Shown here piece by piece: positions 36,655-45,876 of a DNA stretch of 48,871 nt; position 1 is the first letter of the stretch; the number at the start of each line of letters is the position of its first letter. The notes under the pieces were generated by a model. The model had not been told where the DNA came from, ran no database searches, and saw only the letters and a list, made by a program, of their open reading frames with translations. Both the position numbers and the translations under genes were made by a program. This DNA comes from Weissella confusa (GTDB taxonomy: Bacteria; Bacillota; Bacilli; Lactobacillales; Lactobacillaceae). The stretch lies in contig NZ_PVSN01000044.1 of the NCBI RefSeq assembly GCF_004766315.1, positions 1 to 48,871 of the forward strand. The letters run 5' to 3'.

Positions 36655-37681
36655 GCATCAAGCGGTTAATCACTGGAATCTTTTGCAACGCCAACGTAAT
36701 GGCAATTGACAACACCCAGACAAACCATGGGAACACAATAATGTGCCACCATGAACCTGCTTGTAGGTGGTATGTGTTTTCCGCGATGTAAATAATAAAC
36801 TCGTGGATCACGTAGACACCTAGTGAAGCACCTGAAAGACGCTTTAACCAAGTTGCCATCTTTGGTGATGGTTCCCAGTTTTCTAACGCATCACGGACAT
36901 ATACCCAGATACCCAGTGGCAAGAAGAAGCCACCGATACTGAAGATACTGTATACAGCGTTAATTGTCTTACCAGCTTGATGTAACATGTACACCGTAAG
37001 ACCTAGCATGAACAAAAATGCCAGTACACTACCGAGTGCATACCACTTCTTCTGTAACTTTGCTGGTGGGAATTGTTGCAAATACCAGCCGGCAAAGAAG
37101 AAGCCAATTCCTGTCGACATAATCAATGGCATGTTTGAGAAGAATGAATCAAGTGGCGTTGCACGCAACGAATGCGTGTAACCCACAATTCCAACGCCCA
37201 AGATAAACCAAGCGATTACGTACAACACTGTTTTCTTGTTTTCGCGGGTCGTAATCAATGACAAAAACGGCACCGCAAAATAGAACGGAATAATAAAGTA
37301 AAAGAACCAGAACACTGCTTGGATTTGACCATGCATCAACAAATCAAAGAAGTTGCGGATACCCCAATCATGATTCAAAAAGTAGAAATGATTAAAGATA
37401 TACCAAATCAATGACCAAGCCAAGAAAGGTACAAGTACCTTCCCTAAACGCTTTTTAAAGAACGTCTTTGTGTCATATCGCTCTCGATAATTCAGCAAAT
37501 TAGCGCCTGAAATCATAAAGAAAATCGGTACGGCCCAAATGAATGCGATTTGAATGACAACCGCAACACCCCAGCGAAGTGTTGGCTCATAATTAAAAGC
37601 AAATTCAGAGGTGTGCAGAAAAATCACAGCCAGCGTGGCGATGATGTTCAGCACATCCATAAAATAATACCGACGTTTCAT
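36650..37681 (-). CDS. Membrane acyltransferase (acyltransferase 3 family)
   Basis: 343 residues from ATG at 37681, which has AAGGAGG in the end of the upstream gene. About ten membrane helices. Family marks: DVLNIIATLAVIFLHTSEF with the catalytic-type His, VPIFFMISGANLLNYR, and YVIHEFIIYI near the C-terminus. Such enzymes put acetyl or other acyl groups on surface polysaccharide, peptidoglycan or lipids. As the last gene of the glf cluster, 7 bases after the GT2 stop, O-acetylation of that polymer is the natural guess. Confidence 0.9.
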   Translation of the reverse strand: MKRRYYFMDVLNIIATLAVIFLHTSEFAFNYEPTLRWGVAVVIQIAFIWAVPIFFMISGANLLNYRERYDTKTFFKKRLGKVLVPFLAWSLIWYIFNHFYFLNHDWGIRNFFDLLMHGQIQAVFWFFYFIIPFYFAVPFLSLITTRENKKTVLYVIAWFILGVGIVGYTHSLRATPLDSFFSNMPLIMSTGIGFFFAGWYLQQFPPAKLQKKWYALGSVLAFLFMLGLTVYMLHQAGKTINAVYSIFSIGGFFLPLGIWVYVRDALENWEPSPKMATWLKRLSGASLGVYVIHEFIIYIAENTYHLQAGSWWHIIVFPWFVWVLSIAITLALQKIPVINRLMP

Positions 37682-37688
37682 TGGCAGC

Positions 37689-38588
37689 TTAGGCCTCCTT
37701 GGCGTTCGTCGCGTGCTCAACTACTGGGTTGAACTTACGACCATCCTTAACACCCTTTGCCAAAATCTTTAGCTTAGCTGAACGGTCTTCAACACCAGGT
37801 GTGACAGCCAACTTAATCCATTCCATCGTAATACGTGCGTTTGACTTCATGTGTCCCACAAAGTCACGCTTACGACCATAGTAAACCTTGTTACGGTATG
37901 AGTAGTAGTAACGTGGCGTACGATCCTTCGTATCGTTCAAGATGTTTGAACCAACGTTCGTAGCCATCTTGTGCGTTACCTTAGCCTTTGGCACAAAGTA
38001 GCCAGGGTAAACACGACCAGCGCGTTCCGTGTACTCAATATCATCACCCCAGATGAAGAAGTCAGTGATTGGCAAACCAATCTTGTCGACCACTTCACGG
38101 CTCATCAACAATGACACGAACGTTGCGTTACGCAATTGTTCTGGTTCCGTTGCATCCTCAGGGATAACACGCAAACGGTTCATTGGTGCTGGTTGGTTCA
38201 TCAAAGCACGGTGCCCATCAGTCCAACGAACGTCTGATGACAAGAAGCCAAACTTAGGGTTTTCAGCAGCGTATGCCGTCAACTCAGTCAACGTGTCAGC
38301 GTGTGGCACAGTGTCATCATCCATCAACCAAACGTAATCATCAGTCGTGTTCTCCATAAAGTAACGAACACCGCGGTTGAATCCACCAGCTCCACCAAGG
38401 TTTTCTTCCAAGCGGACGTATTCAATTTGGTCACCCAAGCTCGTCAAGTATTCCTTTGTGTCTTCGTTTGACTTGTTATCAACGATGATGATGTGATCAA
38501 CAGGTGTTTCAGAAGCTTGCAAAGCAGCAATAACTTCCTTCAACATTGGTAAACGATTATATGTAACGACGACAGCACTAACTGACAT
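37689..38588 (-). CDS. GT2 glycosyltransferase, galactofuranosyltransferase-like
   Basis: 299 residues. The GT2 fold opens with VSAVVVTYNRLPML, followed by IIVDNKSNEDT, a LGGAGGFNRG motif, and the metal site WLMDDDTVP; the acceptor/base region is FIWGDDIEYTERA. The GGAGGFNRG and WGDDIE-type motifs occur in the GlfT2-like and rhamnosyl/galactofuranosyl transferase groups. With glf in the same cluster, transfer of galactofuranose from UDP-Galf is likely (inference). It is cytoplasmic, without membrane helices. AGGAGG precedes the ATG; the acyltransferase follows directly. Confidence 0.88.
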   Translation of the reverse strand: MSVSAVVVTYNRLPMLKEVIAALQASETPVDHIIIVDNKSNEDTKEYLTSLGDQIEYVRLEENLGGAGGFNRGVRYFMENTTDDYVWLMDDDTVPHADTLTELTAYAAENPKFGFLSSDVRWTDGHRALMNQPAPMNRLRVIPEDATEPEQLRNATFVSLLMSREVVDKIGLPITDFFIWGDDIEYTERAGRVYPGYFVPKAKVTHKMATNVGSNILNDTKDRTPRYYYSYRNKVYYGRKRDFVGHMKSNARITMEWIKLAVTPGVEDRSAKLKILAKGVKDGRKFNPVVEHATNAKEA

Positions 38589-38698
38589 GTTAAGTTCCTC
38601 CTATTTGAATTACAGTGAATTCAAGCAATCTCTTCTTTTTGTTTTTCGTTCAATATCTTTTCAGGTAACGAGGACTAAAACTCGTTAAGGGTCTAAAA

Positions 38699-38735
38699 AA
38701 CCACCGTGTTTAATAATACCATTAAATACGGTGGT
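38699..38735 (-). terminator. Terminator of the PTPS-related membrane gene
   Basis: ACCACCGTGTTTA/TAAATACGGTGGT (one mismatch), bordered by T-rich sequence on the minus strand. It divides the polysaccharide cluster into at least two transcripts. Confidence 0.75.
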
Positions 38736-38744
38736 AATTAAACC

Positions 38745-40535
38745 CTATAATGCTTTTGTTTTACGGACCTTAATTACCAGTATATAAGTTAACAATCCTA
38801 TCCAAAAGATAACCGTCACGACGTAAGCAACAATGACGCTTTTTGGCGCCTTAAAAGTAATTACGGCTCGATTATTACCGGACTGTTGTTGAATAATCGG
38901 CGCACCTAGTTTCGTCACACGCGCCTTATCAGCAAGTGTCTTACCATTCACAACAATCTGAGACTCTGCATATTTGACAACCGGCAAGATAACCGTGCTT
39001 GACTTATCGCCTCGCCACTCCAAGATAAGCTTTTGTCCGTCAACTTGCTTCGTTAAATTATGCAAAGCTTGGTTTGTCACATAAGTGTCTAGGTACTGGA
39101 CTTCATAGCCATTTACATGGAACCAATCATTCGCACTTAAGTTTTGTTGACTCTGCTTACTTATAGGCAGATAGTCTGGATAATTTTGTGTTGCATCTGC
39201 CACTAATAGCGATAAATCGCTCGTGTGTTCGTCATTAGCCAGCTTATCTAAGGTTAAATCCGGTGTCACAAACGCTGGCGTCGCGTATGGTTGCGTCACA
39301 AACAAATCCTTATCCTTGGCATTTCGCGCTGTCTGTGCAGCGTAACCATAAACGTTAAACACCATAAATAGCGAAACGACGATACCAACAAACCGAACAA
39401 GGTCTACGTTCACCAAAGTAATACGTTGTGTCACACGTGCAATACCGAAAATTAACAGAACTGTTGCTGGCATCGCAAACCTCATTGGAAATTGGAATAA
39501 CGAAATTGGGTTATGCGGATTACTTAAAATTATCTGCCATGGCAAGATTTGGAAAGACATTAACATCAAGCCAACTCCCGCAACCAACGTCCATGTCGTT
39601 ACAAAATCCGGTCCAGTTTTGCACATCACCTTTCGAAGTAGTAGCGCCAAACTAGACACAAAAATGATTGCCAGCACGACTGACATATTACGACTGCCAT
39701 CAACAGTCACGGCCAATGATGTGATGTCACTACCGGCGTTTCCTTCAATAAACGGACGCAACAAATGATTATGTGCAGACACGCTGAGCAACGGCCACCA
39801 AACATTAGCCGACCCAATTAAGGCGATAATAATTGACAGCACACCATTTCTTAGAAACAGCCACTTCTTCGTTGTCTTTATAAAAGCTGGCAAAGCATAA
39901 AATGCCAAAATCAACACCACAAACAAGGTTGACAACATATGGATTTGAATGCCAATTGCGACCAAAACTCCTGTTGCAATTGGCTTAATACCGGGCGCTT
40001 CAGACTGCAGCATACGAATGCCAAGTGACACCGCAATCGGGAGAAGAATTACTCCCACACCCATAAACGCTTGATCATGCCACCAACTAAGTGCAGGCAT
40101 CAATGTATAGATTAAGATAGCGCCAACAACGGACCAAAGCTTACTTACTGACGTTGCTTTCAACGAAAAATAACTAACCGTTAATGATGCAAATGCAATG
40201 ACGACATTCGTTACAAATTGCCATTTAAACCAATTGCCAACAATCAGTAACATCGCTCCCGCTAAGTACGCAAATACGGGGCCGTAAGCCATATTAACGA
40301 TTCGTCCCGTTTGACCAAAACCAAACATTGACATGAAGTATGACAAATCGCCATGCTTAATTTGCATCGCTGTTTCATACACACGGTGAATATGAAAAAA
40401 AGCATCAACGCCAAGAATCATACGATCATTTATATACAGTGGCCAGGTTAAAAAGATTGCAACAAATAAAAAAACGCCAATTATAAACAAATTAGCGTTT
40501 CGTTCATTGCGCAAGATACTAAATCGTTTCTTCAC
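38745..40535 (-). CDS. PTPS-related GT-C-like polytopic membrane protein
   Basis: 596 residues with about 11 membrane helices and an external C-terminal domain ending in a final helix (about 565-590). The first loop has GVDAFFHIHRVYETA and later MAYGPVFAYLAG, the D-x-FH-x-x-R and Y-x-P features of PTPS-related (PF10131-like)/YfhO-like proteins. Members are thought to transfer sugars from polyprenyl-phosphate donors outside the membrane. It starts with GTG at 40535 (AGGTG upstream), one base after the stop of the GtrB-like gene, so donor synthase and transferase may form a functional pair (inference). It is the intact paralogue of 29034-30766. Confidence 0.78.
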   Translation of the reverse strand: MKKRFSILRNERNANLFIIGVFLFVAIFLTWPLYINDRMILGVDAFFHIHRVYETAMQIKHGDLSYFMSMFGFGQTGRIVNMAYGPVFAYLAGAMLLIVGNWFKWQFVTNVVIAFASLTVSYFSLKATSVSKLWSVVGAILIYTLMPALSWWHDQAFMGVGVILLPIAVSLGIRMLQSEAPGIKPIATGVLVAIGIQIHMLSTLFVVLILAFYALPAFIKTTKKWLFLRNGVLSIIIALIGSANVWWPLLSVSAHNHLLRPFIEGNAGSDITSLAVTVDGSRNMSVVLAIIFVSSLALLLRKVMCKTGPDFVTTWTLVAGVGLMLMSFQILPWQIILSNPHNPISLFQFPMRFAMPATVLLIFGIARVTQRITLVNVDLVRFVGIVVSLFMVFNVYGYAAQTARNAKDKDLFVTQPYATPAFVTPDLTLDKLANDEHTSDLSLLVADATQNYPDYLPISKQSQQNLSANDWFHVNGYEVQYLDTYVTNQALHNLTKQVDGQKLILEWRGDKSSTVILPVVKYAESQIVVNGKTLADKARVTKLGAPIIQQQSGNNRAVITFKAPKSVIVAYVVTVIFWIGLLTYILVIKVRKTKAL

Positions 40536-40536
40536 G

Positions 40537-41472
40537 CTACTTCACCTGCTTTGCAACATAAATCGGACGCTTCTTAACTTCCAGGTAAATACTTGAGATG
40601 TAACGACCAACAATACCGAGGCTAAGAAGTTGTACCCCGCCCATACCAAGCATGACAACAATCATTGATGGCCAACCAAAAGCAGATGATCCTGGTACCA
40701 TGAGTGTGCGGACAACCACGAAAATTGCACCGATTACGGCGATGACGAAAGCAATCAAACCGAGTACAGATACCAACATCAATGGGAATTGTGAGAACGC
40801 CACAATTCCTTCGATTGAGTACTTAACCAACTTCCAGAATGACCATGATGTGTTACCTGCAACGCGTTCCGTGTTTTCAAAGGCAATGTACTTTTGGCGG
40901 AAACCAACCCACGTAAAGATTCCCTTTGAAAAACGGTTGTATTCAGACATCGACATAATCGCATCCACCACTTGTCGTGACATCACGCGGTAATCGCGTG
41001 CACCTTCAACAATGTGATTATCAGAGATGTGATTAATTAACTTGTAGAACAACTCACTAAAGAACGTACGAATTGGTGGCTCACCATCGCGAGTCTTACG
41101 ACGAGTACCAACCACGTCCCACTCGCCGGATGCGACACCTTGTACCATTTCAGGCAACAAGGCTGGCGGATCTTGCAAATCCACGTCCATCACGGCAACG
41201 TATTCACCTGTAGCATGTTCAAGCCCAGCGTACAAACCAGCTTCCTTACCGAAATTGCGAGAGAACGCAACAAAGTGAACATTGTCATCTTTGTCGGCCA
41301 ACTTTTGAATTTCGGCTACTGTATTATCGTTTGATCCATCATCAATAAACCAGTATTCGAATGTGTAGTCAGCCAATTGCTTTTCACGAACATCATTGAC
41401 TGCTTTATAAAATAGTGGCACAGTTTCTTGTTCATTGAATACTGGCACAATAATTGATAATGTTTCTGACAT
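40537..41472 (-). CDS. Undecaprenyl-phosphate glycosyltransferase, GtrB/CsbB-like
   Basis: 311 residues from ATG at 41472 (GGGGAT upstream). The GT2 domain has LSIIVPVFNEQETVP, WFIDDGSNDNT, FSRNFGKEAGLYAGL, and the metal-binding VMDVDLQDPP, then the RTFFSELFYKLIN segment and two C-terminal membrane helices with LGIVGRYISSIYLEVKKRP, all typical of GtrB/YfdH/CsbB. It loads glucose or another hexose on undecaprenyl phosphate at the inner face of the membrane. The downstream neighbour is a GT-C-like membrane protein, the usual partner type. Confidence 0.92.
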   Translation of the reverse strand: MSETLSIIVPVFNEQETVPLFYKAVNDVREKQLADYTFEYWFIDDGSNDNTVAEIQKLADKDDNVHFVAFSRNFGKEAGLYAGLEHATGEYVAVMDVDLQDPPALLPEMVQGVASGEWDVVGTRRKTRDGEPPIRTFFSELFYKLINHISDNHIVEGARDYRVMSRQVVDAIMSMSEYNRFSKGIFTWVGFRQKYIAFENTERVAGNTSWSFWKLVKYSIEGIVAFSQFPLMLVSVLGLIAFVIAVIGAIFVVVRTLMVPGSSAFGWPSMIVVMLGMGGVQLLSLGIVGRYISSIYLEVKKRPIYVAKQVK

Positions 41473-41549
41473 TTTTATCCCCAACTAAATCTTTTCACGT
41501 TACTCCTAGTATACACAGTTTGTTATCTTGGCTTCAAGATGATAACAAA

Positions 41550-41582
41550 AAACTGCTTCATCCCATACGGAATGAAACAGTT
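41550..41582 (-). terminator. Terminator of glf
   Basis: AACTGTTTCATTCC...GGGATGAAGCAGTT on the minus strand with G-T pairs, then six T. Confidence 0.8.
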
Positions 41583-41600
41583 AGTATTTGCTAATTTAAA

Positions 41601-42779
41601 TTAGTGCTCTTCGTCGTGAGCAAAGTTGAAGCTTGATGGAATCTTGAATTCCTTACGTACTTCGTTCAATGCTGCGTTGAAGACTTGGTCCATGTCAAAG
41701 TAACGGTATTGTCCCAAACGACCACCAAAGATGAATTGATCCTTGTGTTGGCGCGCTTCCTTAGCGTATTCCTTGTACAAGTTCGTGTTCTTCTCGTCGT
41801 TAACTGGGTAGTAAGCTTCCTTTGAACGATCCCAAGTTTGTGGGTATTCCTTCGTAATGATCGTCACACCATCGTCTGACAAACCATCGAAGTGCTTCCA
41901 CTCCATCACACGCGTGTATGGCGTCTCAGCATCAGTGTAGTTGATAACTGAGTTTCCTTGGTAGTTGTCTGATTCGATAACTTCGTGCTCGAAGCGCAAT
42001 GAACGGTACTCCAACTCACCGAACTTGTAGTCGAAGAATTGGTCGATCATTCCCGTGTACAAGATACGTGGGAACTCAGCAATGTACTCATCCTTGTGCT
42101 CGAAGAAGTCTGAGTTCAAACGAACATCGATCAAATCATTATCCAACATCTTCTCAAAGATTTGTGTGTATCCGCCAATTGGAATACCTTGGTAACGGTG
42201 GTTAAAGTAGTTGTTGTCGTAGATGAAACGAACTGGCAAACGCTTGATGATGAACGCTGGCAATTCAGTGGCCTTACGTCCCCATTGCTTCTCAGTGTAA
42301 CCCTTGATCAACTTCTCGTAGATATCAGTACCAATCAATGAGATAGCTTGCTCTTCCAAGTTACGTGGCTCACGGTCACCCAAGTCAGCCAAAGCAGCGT
42401 TCTTTTGTTCTTCGATCTTAGCCTTAGCTTCTGCAGGAGTCTTTGTTCCCCACATCTCGTAGAACGTGTTCATGTTGAATGGCAAGTTGTACAACGTACC
42501 CTTGTAGTTTGCCACAACTTGGTTTTGGTATCCGTTAAAATCAGCGAATTGACGGATGTAGTCCCAAACTTCCTTGTTATCAGTGTGGAAGATGTGTGCA
42601 CCGAAGTCGTGAACCGTAATTCCGTGCTCCATGTGTGTGTACATGTTTCCAGCAATGTGTGGGCGCTTTTCAATAATCAATGAGCGCTTACCACGCTTGG
42701 CCGCCTCGTAGGCAAAAATTGAACCAAATGGTCCAGCACCGACGATTAGGTAGTCGTAGTTCTTATCATTCAAAGTCAT
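41601..42779 (-). CDS. glf: UDP-galactopyranose mutase
   Basis: 392 residues. The flavin-binding N-terminus has YLIVGAGPFGSIFAYEAAKRG and IEKRPHIAGNMYT; HDFGAHIFHT and the NLPFNMNTFYEMWG segment are specific for UGM, as are KGYTEKQWG and the C-terminal GRLGQYRYFDMDQV. The enzyme interconverts UDP-galactopyranose and UDP-galactofuranose using reduced FAD, in the cytoplasm. Its presence predicts galactofuranose in the surface polymer. It lies between the DUF4422 gene and the GtrB-like gene, with terminators on both sides. AAAGGAATC precedes the ATG. Confidence 0.97.
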   Translation of the reverse strand: MTLNDKNYDYLIVGAGPFGSIFAYEAAKRGKRSLIIEKRPHIAGNMYTHMEHGITVHDFGAHIFHTDNKEVWDYIRQFADFNGYQNQVVANYKGTLYNLPFNMNTFYEMWGTKTPAEAKAKIEEQKNAALADLGDREPRNLEEQAISLIGTDIYEKLIKGYTEKQWGRKATELPAFIIKRLPVRFIYDNNYFNHRYQGIPIGGYTQIFEKMLDNDLIDVRLNSDFFEHKDEYIAEFPRILYTGMIDQFFDYKFGELEYRSLRFEHEVIESDNYQGNSVINYTDAETPYTRVMEWKHFDGLSDDGVTIITKEYPQTWDRSKEAYYPVNDEKNTNLYKEYAKEARQHKDQFIFGGRLGQYRYFDMDQVFNAALNEVRKEFKIPSSFNFAHDEEH

Positions 42780-42869
42780 TTTTGATGATTCCTTTCAGAA
42801 TATAAATCTTCCTATTTACTTTACCATAAACTGCCCGTCAATGGGTTAAAAAGTTAGTCGTAGAGCACA

Positions 42870-42903
42870 AAACACCGCAGATTCGAAAAAATCTGCGGTG
42901 TTT
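42870..42903 (-). terminator. Terminator of the DUF4422 glycosyltransferase gene
   Basis: Near-perfect arms AAACACCGCAGATT/AATCTGCGGTGTTT with a 6-base loop, followed on the minus strand by a T-containing tract. Confidence 0.8.
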
Positions 42904-42911
42904 CATTCGGT

Positions 42912-43685
42912 TTAGAAGTGAACCTTACGTTCGCCATTCTTGATAAACTTACGCTTCAAGAATTGGGTTCCCTTATCCAACCAGTTTGTCTTTTCAGTTG
43001 TTACCACTGGGTATTCCTTAACACGCAAGTTTTGTGTGTTAACCCAAGTGTCCATCAAACGCTCAGCCAAAAAGCCTAGTGAACGATGATCTTGCCCTTC
43101 GTACTTGGCAACGTCGATGCGTTCATCAACCTTACCCAATACATCAAACAAGAAGTCCGTGTACGTTTGGAACTTATCTTGACGCATCACACTCATGTTA
43201 AACAAGTGTGCCTTCGTTGACTTACCCAAGGCATCAAATGCTGGTACATAGTCCGGATAGAACTCTTCCAACACTTCACGCATTGCATAGTAAGGCTCGT
43301 TAACGTGGGCGTTCAAGTAGTGCTTTTCTTGCGTTTCGATAAAGTAGTTACGTTGCTTTGGCAACAAAATGTCAGCCTCATCCAATCCCTTACGAATATC
43401 GTCTTCAGACAAAATATCCGCCAAGTCGTGGCTCGCCTTGCGTCCCAAATAACGACGGTAGTGCGCCAAACCAAGGATATCTTCATCTTGCAAGTTGTAC
43501 TTAGCCCAATACAAGGCCGTCAACTCATTGTAAAAGCCATTCTTGTCAGACATGTTTTGGCCAGTGTTGTCAGGTGTGTAACCATCAATCACCTTATCAT
43601 GCAAGGCTGCGCCGACCATGATTGGCTCATAAATATCTGAAGTTGGCATTTGATATGGCTTGTGTGCCGCAATCAAAATCTTCAT
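42912..43685 (-). CDS. DUF4422 family glycosyltransferase
   Basis: 257 residues. The family start MKILIAAHKPYQMP and the blocks VGAALHD, NGFYNELTALYWAKYN, DILGLAHYRRYL and ADILLPKQRNYF are diagnostic of DUF4422, found in capsule and exopolysaccharide clusters and regarded as glycosyltransferases (several are linked to Galf-containing polymers next to glf). No membrane helix. The ATG overlaps the stop of the polymerase gene by one base (TAATG), so the two are translationally coupled. Donor and acceptor are unknown. Confidence 0.9.
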   Translation of the reverse strand: MKILIAAHKPYQMPTSDIYEPIMVGAALHDKVIDGYTPDNTGQNMSDKNGFYNELTALYWAKYNLQDEDILGLAHYRRYLGRKASHDLADILSEDDIRKGLDEADILLPKQRNYFIETQEKHYLNAHVNEPYYAMREVLEEFYPDYVPAFDALGKSTKAHLFNMSVMRQDKFQTYTDFLFDVLGKVDERIDVAKYEGQDHRSLGFLAERLMDTWVNTQNLRVKEYPVVTTEKTNWLDKGTQFLKRKFIKNGERKVHF

Positions 43686-45073
43686 TACTGTAGTACTCCG
43701 TTATTCAAATCATCTTCTGCCATGTGGATGACACGCCAATAGAAGAATCCCATCAACATCATTGGCCATCCCGTCGCATTAGCTGGCGTGATAGAAGCCA
43801 CAACGATTACCAAGAACACAGCAACGAAGAATGACTTCACCGTGACACGGTAGAACATCGTCTTAAAGTCAGTACCTGATCCCAAACGCTTCAACACAAA
43901 CGCTGCACGCTTTAGCAAACCAGCTAATAGCCAGAAGGCCATCAACACAAATACCAACCCGAAACGGGTCAACCATCCCAACATGTCGTTCAAAATTGGG
44001 TATGCTGTCTTCTTATAAACGTAAATGTATTCCAAGTTGTCCTTAGACCACTTTGGCAAGAACTCATTGATATAGTGACTTTCAAAACCAAAACCAACCC
44101 CAAAAATTGGGTGGTGCAACCACGCTTGTAGCAACCCGATTGTACCGCCAAGACGGTTATCCGTACCGCCCTTTTCGAACAACCACGTGTTCAATTGGTG
44201 GGTAACCGGTGGCACGAATTGGTAGGCCAATGCAACCAACACCAAGAAGGCCACTGCCGCTGAGCCAAACCAAATCTTTTGCGTCTTTGGTGCTGACACC
44301 AAGAAAATCAAGCCTAGCAAACCAATCAACAAGAAACCAGTCGTTGTCTTAGCAAGCATCATCACGACCAAGATAAAGGCAATCAAGCCCCATCCAAGCC
44401 AGTAAAGCCACTTTTTGCTACGGAAATTCTTGATCGGTTCTTGTACCAACATAATCAACGCTGGTGAGAAGACCATCCCCAACAAAAGTGCCAAGAATGA
44501 TGCTTCTGGTTCAAATCCGTTCAAACGGTGCAACGTGGTCACATATGAACCATTGTCGTAGAAGTCACGATCTTGCCAGTGACGCTCAAACACCTTTGCC
44601 AAGCCGTTCACGTAAAAGTCCAATTGGTGGAACCCAACCATGACTAGCATTTGTGGCAAAACGATTAGCGCCAAGTAGACTACCAAAGCAATCAAACCTG
44701 ACTTAGCAAACTTAACGGCATCGTCAAAGTTTTGCAGTGACATCTTTTGAATCGTGTACGCTACCCAGATAACTAGCAACATCGTCATAAAGGCGACGAA
44801 ACCGTGAATCAGGCCGTAAACCTGTACAGACTCACCTATCTTTAAATACTCCCAGCCCATCAATGCGAGCTGAACTACAATAAAAGCACCCCAAATACGT
44901 AGAGTGCTTTTCTTTGGCAGAACTGTCTCCAACTGAGTTGGTTGCAGATATAGCTTCACCAAAATGAACAAGCCGAACAGCGGCAAGGCCAATTGGGCAG
45001 AGCTATCAAAGAGATAGTATGTGTAAGTCTTTGGTAATAGTGCGATTGGTAATAACCAAGAAACCATCACCAT
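43685..45073 (-). CDS. Wzy/O-antigen ligase-like polysaccharide polymerase
   Basis: 462 residues with about 11-12 membrane helices and a large external loop near the C-terminal half, which carries LGGTIGLLQAWLHHPIFGVGFGFESHYINEF, resembling the Wzy_C/WaaL loop (H-x-x-x-G-x-G-x-x-x). It would polymerise lipid-linked repeat units at the outer face of the membrane. Two ATG codons (45073 and 45067) are possible behind AAAGGGG. It follows the Wzz-like gene by 18 bases and runs into the DUF4422 gene. Confidence 0.85.
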   Translation of the reverse strand: MVMVSWLLPIALLPKTYTYYLFDSSAQLALPLFGLFILVKLYLQPTQLETVLPKKSTLRIWGAFIVVQLALMGWEYLKIGESVQVYGLIHGFVAFMTMLLVIWVAYTIQKMSLQNFDDAVKFAKSGLIALVVYLALIVLPQMLVMVGFHQLDFYVNGLAKVFERHWQDRDFYDNGSYVTTLHRLNGFEPEASFLALLLGMVFSPALIMLVQEPIKNFRSKKWLYWLGWGLIAFILVVMMLAKTTTGFLLIGLLGLIFLVSAPKTQKIWFGSAAVAFLVLVALAYQFVPPVTHQLNTWLFEKGGTDNRLGGTIGLLQAWLHHPIFGVGFGFESHYINEFLPKWSKDNLEYIYVYKKTAYPILNDMLGWLTRFGLVFVLMAFWLLAGLLKRAAFVLKRLGSGTDFKTMFYRVTVKSFFVAVFLVIVVASITPANATGWPMMLMGFFYWRVIHMAEDDLNNGVLQ

Positions 45074-45091
45074 ACCCCTTTCTATACTCGC

Positions 45092-45718
45092 TTAGGCAGT
45101 TGCCTTCATATTCTTATAAATTCCCGTAAAGAATGCCAAAACGATACCGATTAGCAAACCAGCAGCAGTACCGAAGACCAAGGCCTTCTTTGATGAACCA
45201 CCTGGCGTCGTCACAGCAACAGCCTTCTTAGGTGCTGAGAACAATACTGGTTGTGGCATTGCTGACAACTTGTCAGGTGCAACCGTCTTGAACGCGTTTG
45301 CGTATGCGTTAACATACTTAACAGCCTTCTTATTTGTGTTAGCCGTTGCGCGAACTGTCATCAACAACGTATCCTTCTTAGGAGAAACGTGAACCGCTGC
45401 AGTCAAAGCAGCTGGCTTAATCTTAATGCCATCAGCCTTTAGGTCAGCAACAGCTGCGTTTACAACTGCATCGTCCTTTGCCAATTGTGCGTATGAATTC
45501 AACAACCATGAATCCGCCATAACTCGAGAGTTAGGATCCTTTGCGTCCGTGTTGTTCTTGCCAATGTACATTTGACGGGTTGCCTGGTACGTTGTCGTTG
45601 CAACCTTGTTCGTCAAAATAAACATCGCCGCACCACCGACGATTCCCAAGACAATAATCCACCAGGCATTGCGCAACATGTGCTTAAACAATGCGCCTAC
45701 GGTAAATTGATTTTCCAT
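45092..45718 (-). CDS. Chain-length regulator, Wzz/YveK-CapA-like
   Basis: 208 residues, shorter than fused Wzz-kinase proteins. A membrane helix near the N-terminus (AWWIIVLGIVGGAAMFIL) and one near the C-terminus (ALVFGTAAGLLIGIVLAFFTGIY) enclose an external domain with the YQATRQMYIG segment and a proline-containing stretch (PQPVLFSAPKKA) before the second helix, the layout of YveK/CapA/EpsC tyrosine-kinase modulators. No cognate BY-kinase or phosphatase gene lies nearby. It is the first gene of the polysaccharide operon (GAGGTAGATATC before ATG). Confidence 0.88.
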   Translation of the reverse strand: MENQFTVGALFKHMLRNAWWIIVLGIVGGAAMFILTNKVATTTYQATRQMYIGKNNTDAKDPNSRVMADSWLLNSYAQLAKDDAVVNAAVADLKADGIKIKPAALTAAVHVSPKKDTLLMTVRATANTNKKAVKYVNAYANAFKTVAPDKLSAMPQPVLFSAPKKAVAVTTPGGSSKKALVFGTAAGLLIGIVLAFFTGIYKNMKATA

Positions 45719-45748
45719 GATATCTACCTCAATACATATTTAAAAATT

Positions 45749-45787
45749 AAATCCGTTTTCAAGTATACCGTAATAAAGACCGGATTT
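45749..45787 (-). promoter_or_regulatory. Candidate promoter of the polysaccharide operon inside an inverted repeat
   Basis: On the minus strand TATACT (-10 type) lies between perfect 7-bp arms AAATCCG and CGGATTT; TATAAA, 17 bases upstream, is a weak -35 box. Assigned by pattern; the arms may bind a regulator. Confidence 0.4.
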
Positions 45788-45840
45788 ATAGCCTATATCG
45801 CGTTTTTACAAGATTAACCCAAACTTAAAATCCCATAGAA

Positions 45841-45868
45841 AAAGGATTGCAACAATCTGCAATCCTTT
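45841..45868 (-). terminator. Terminator of the serine-rich protein gene
   Basis: AAAGGATTGCA/TGCAATCCTTT, followed by TTTCTATGGG on the minus strand. The stem is strong, the T tract short. Confidence 0.65.
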
Positions 45869-45876
45869 CTTAATGA

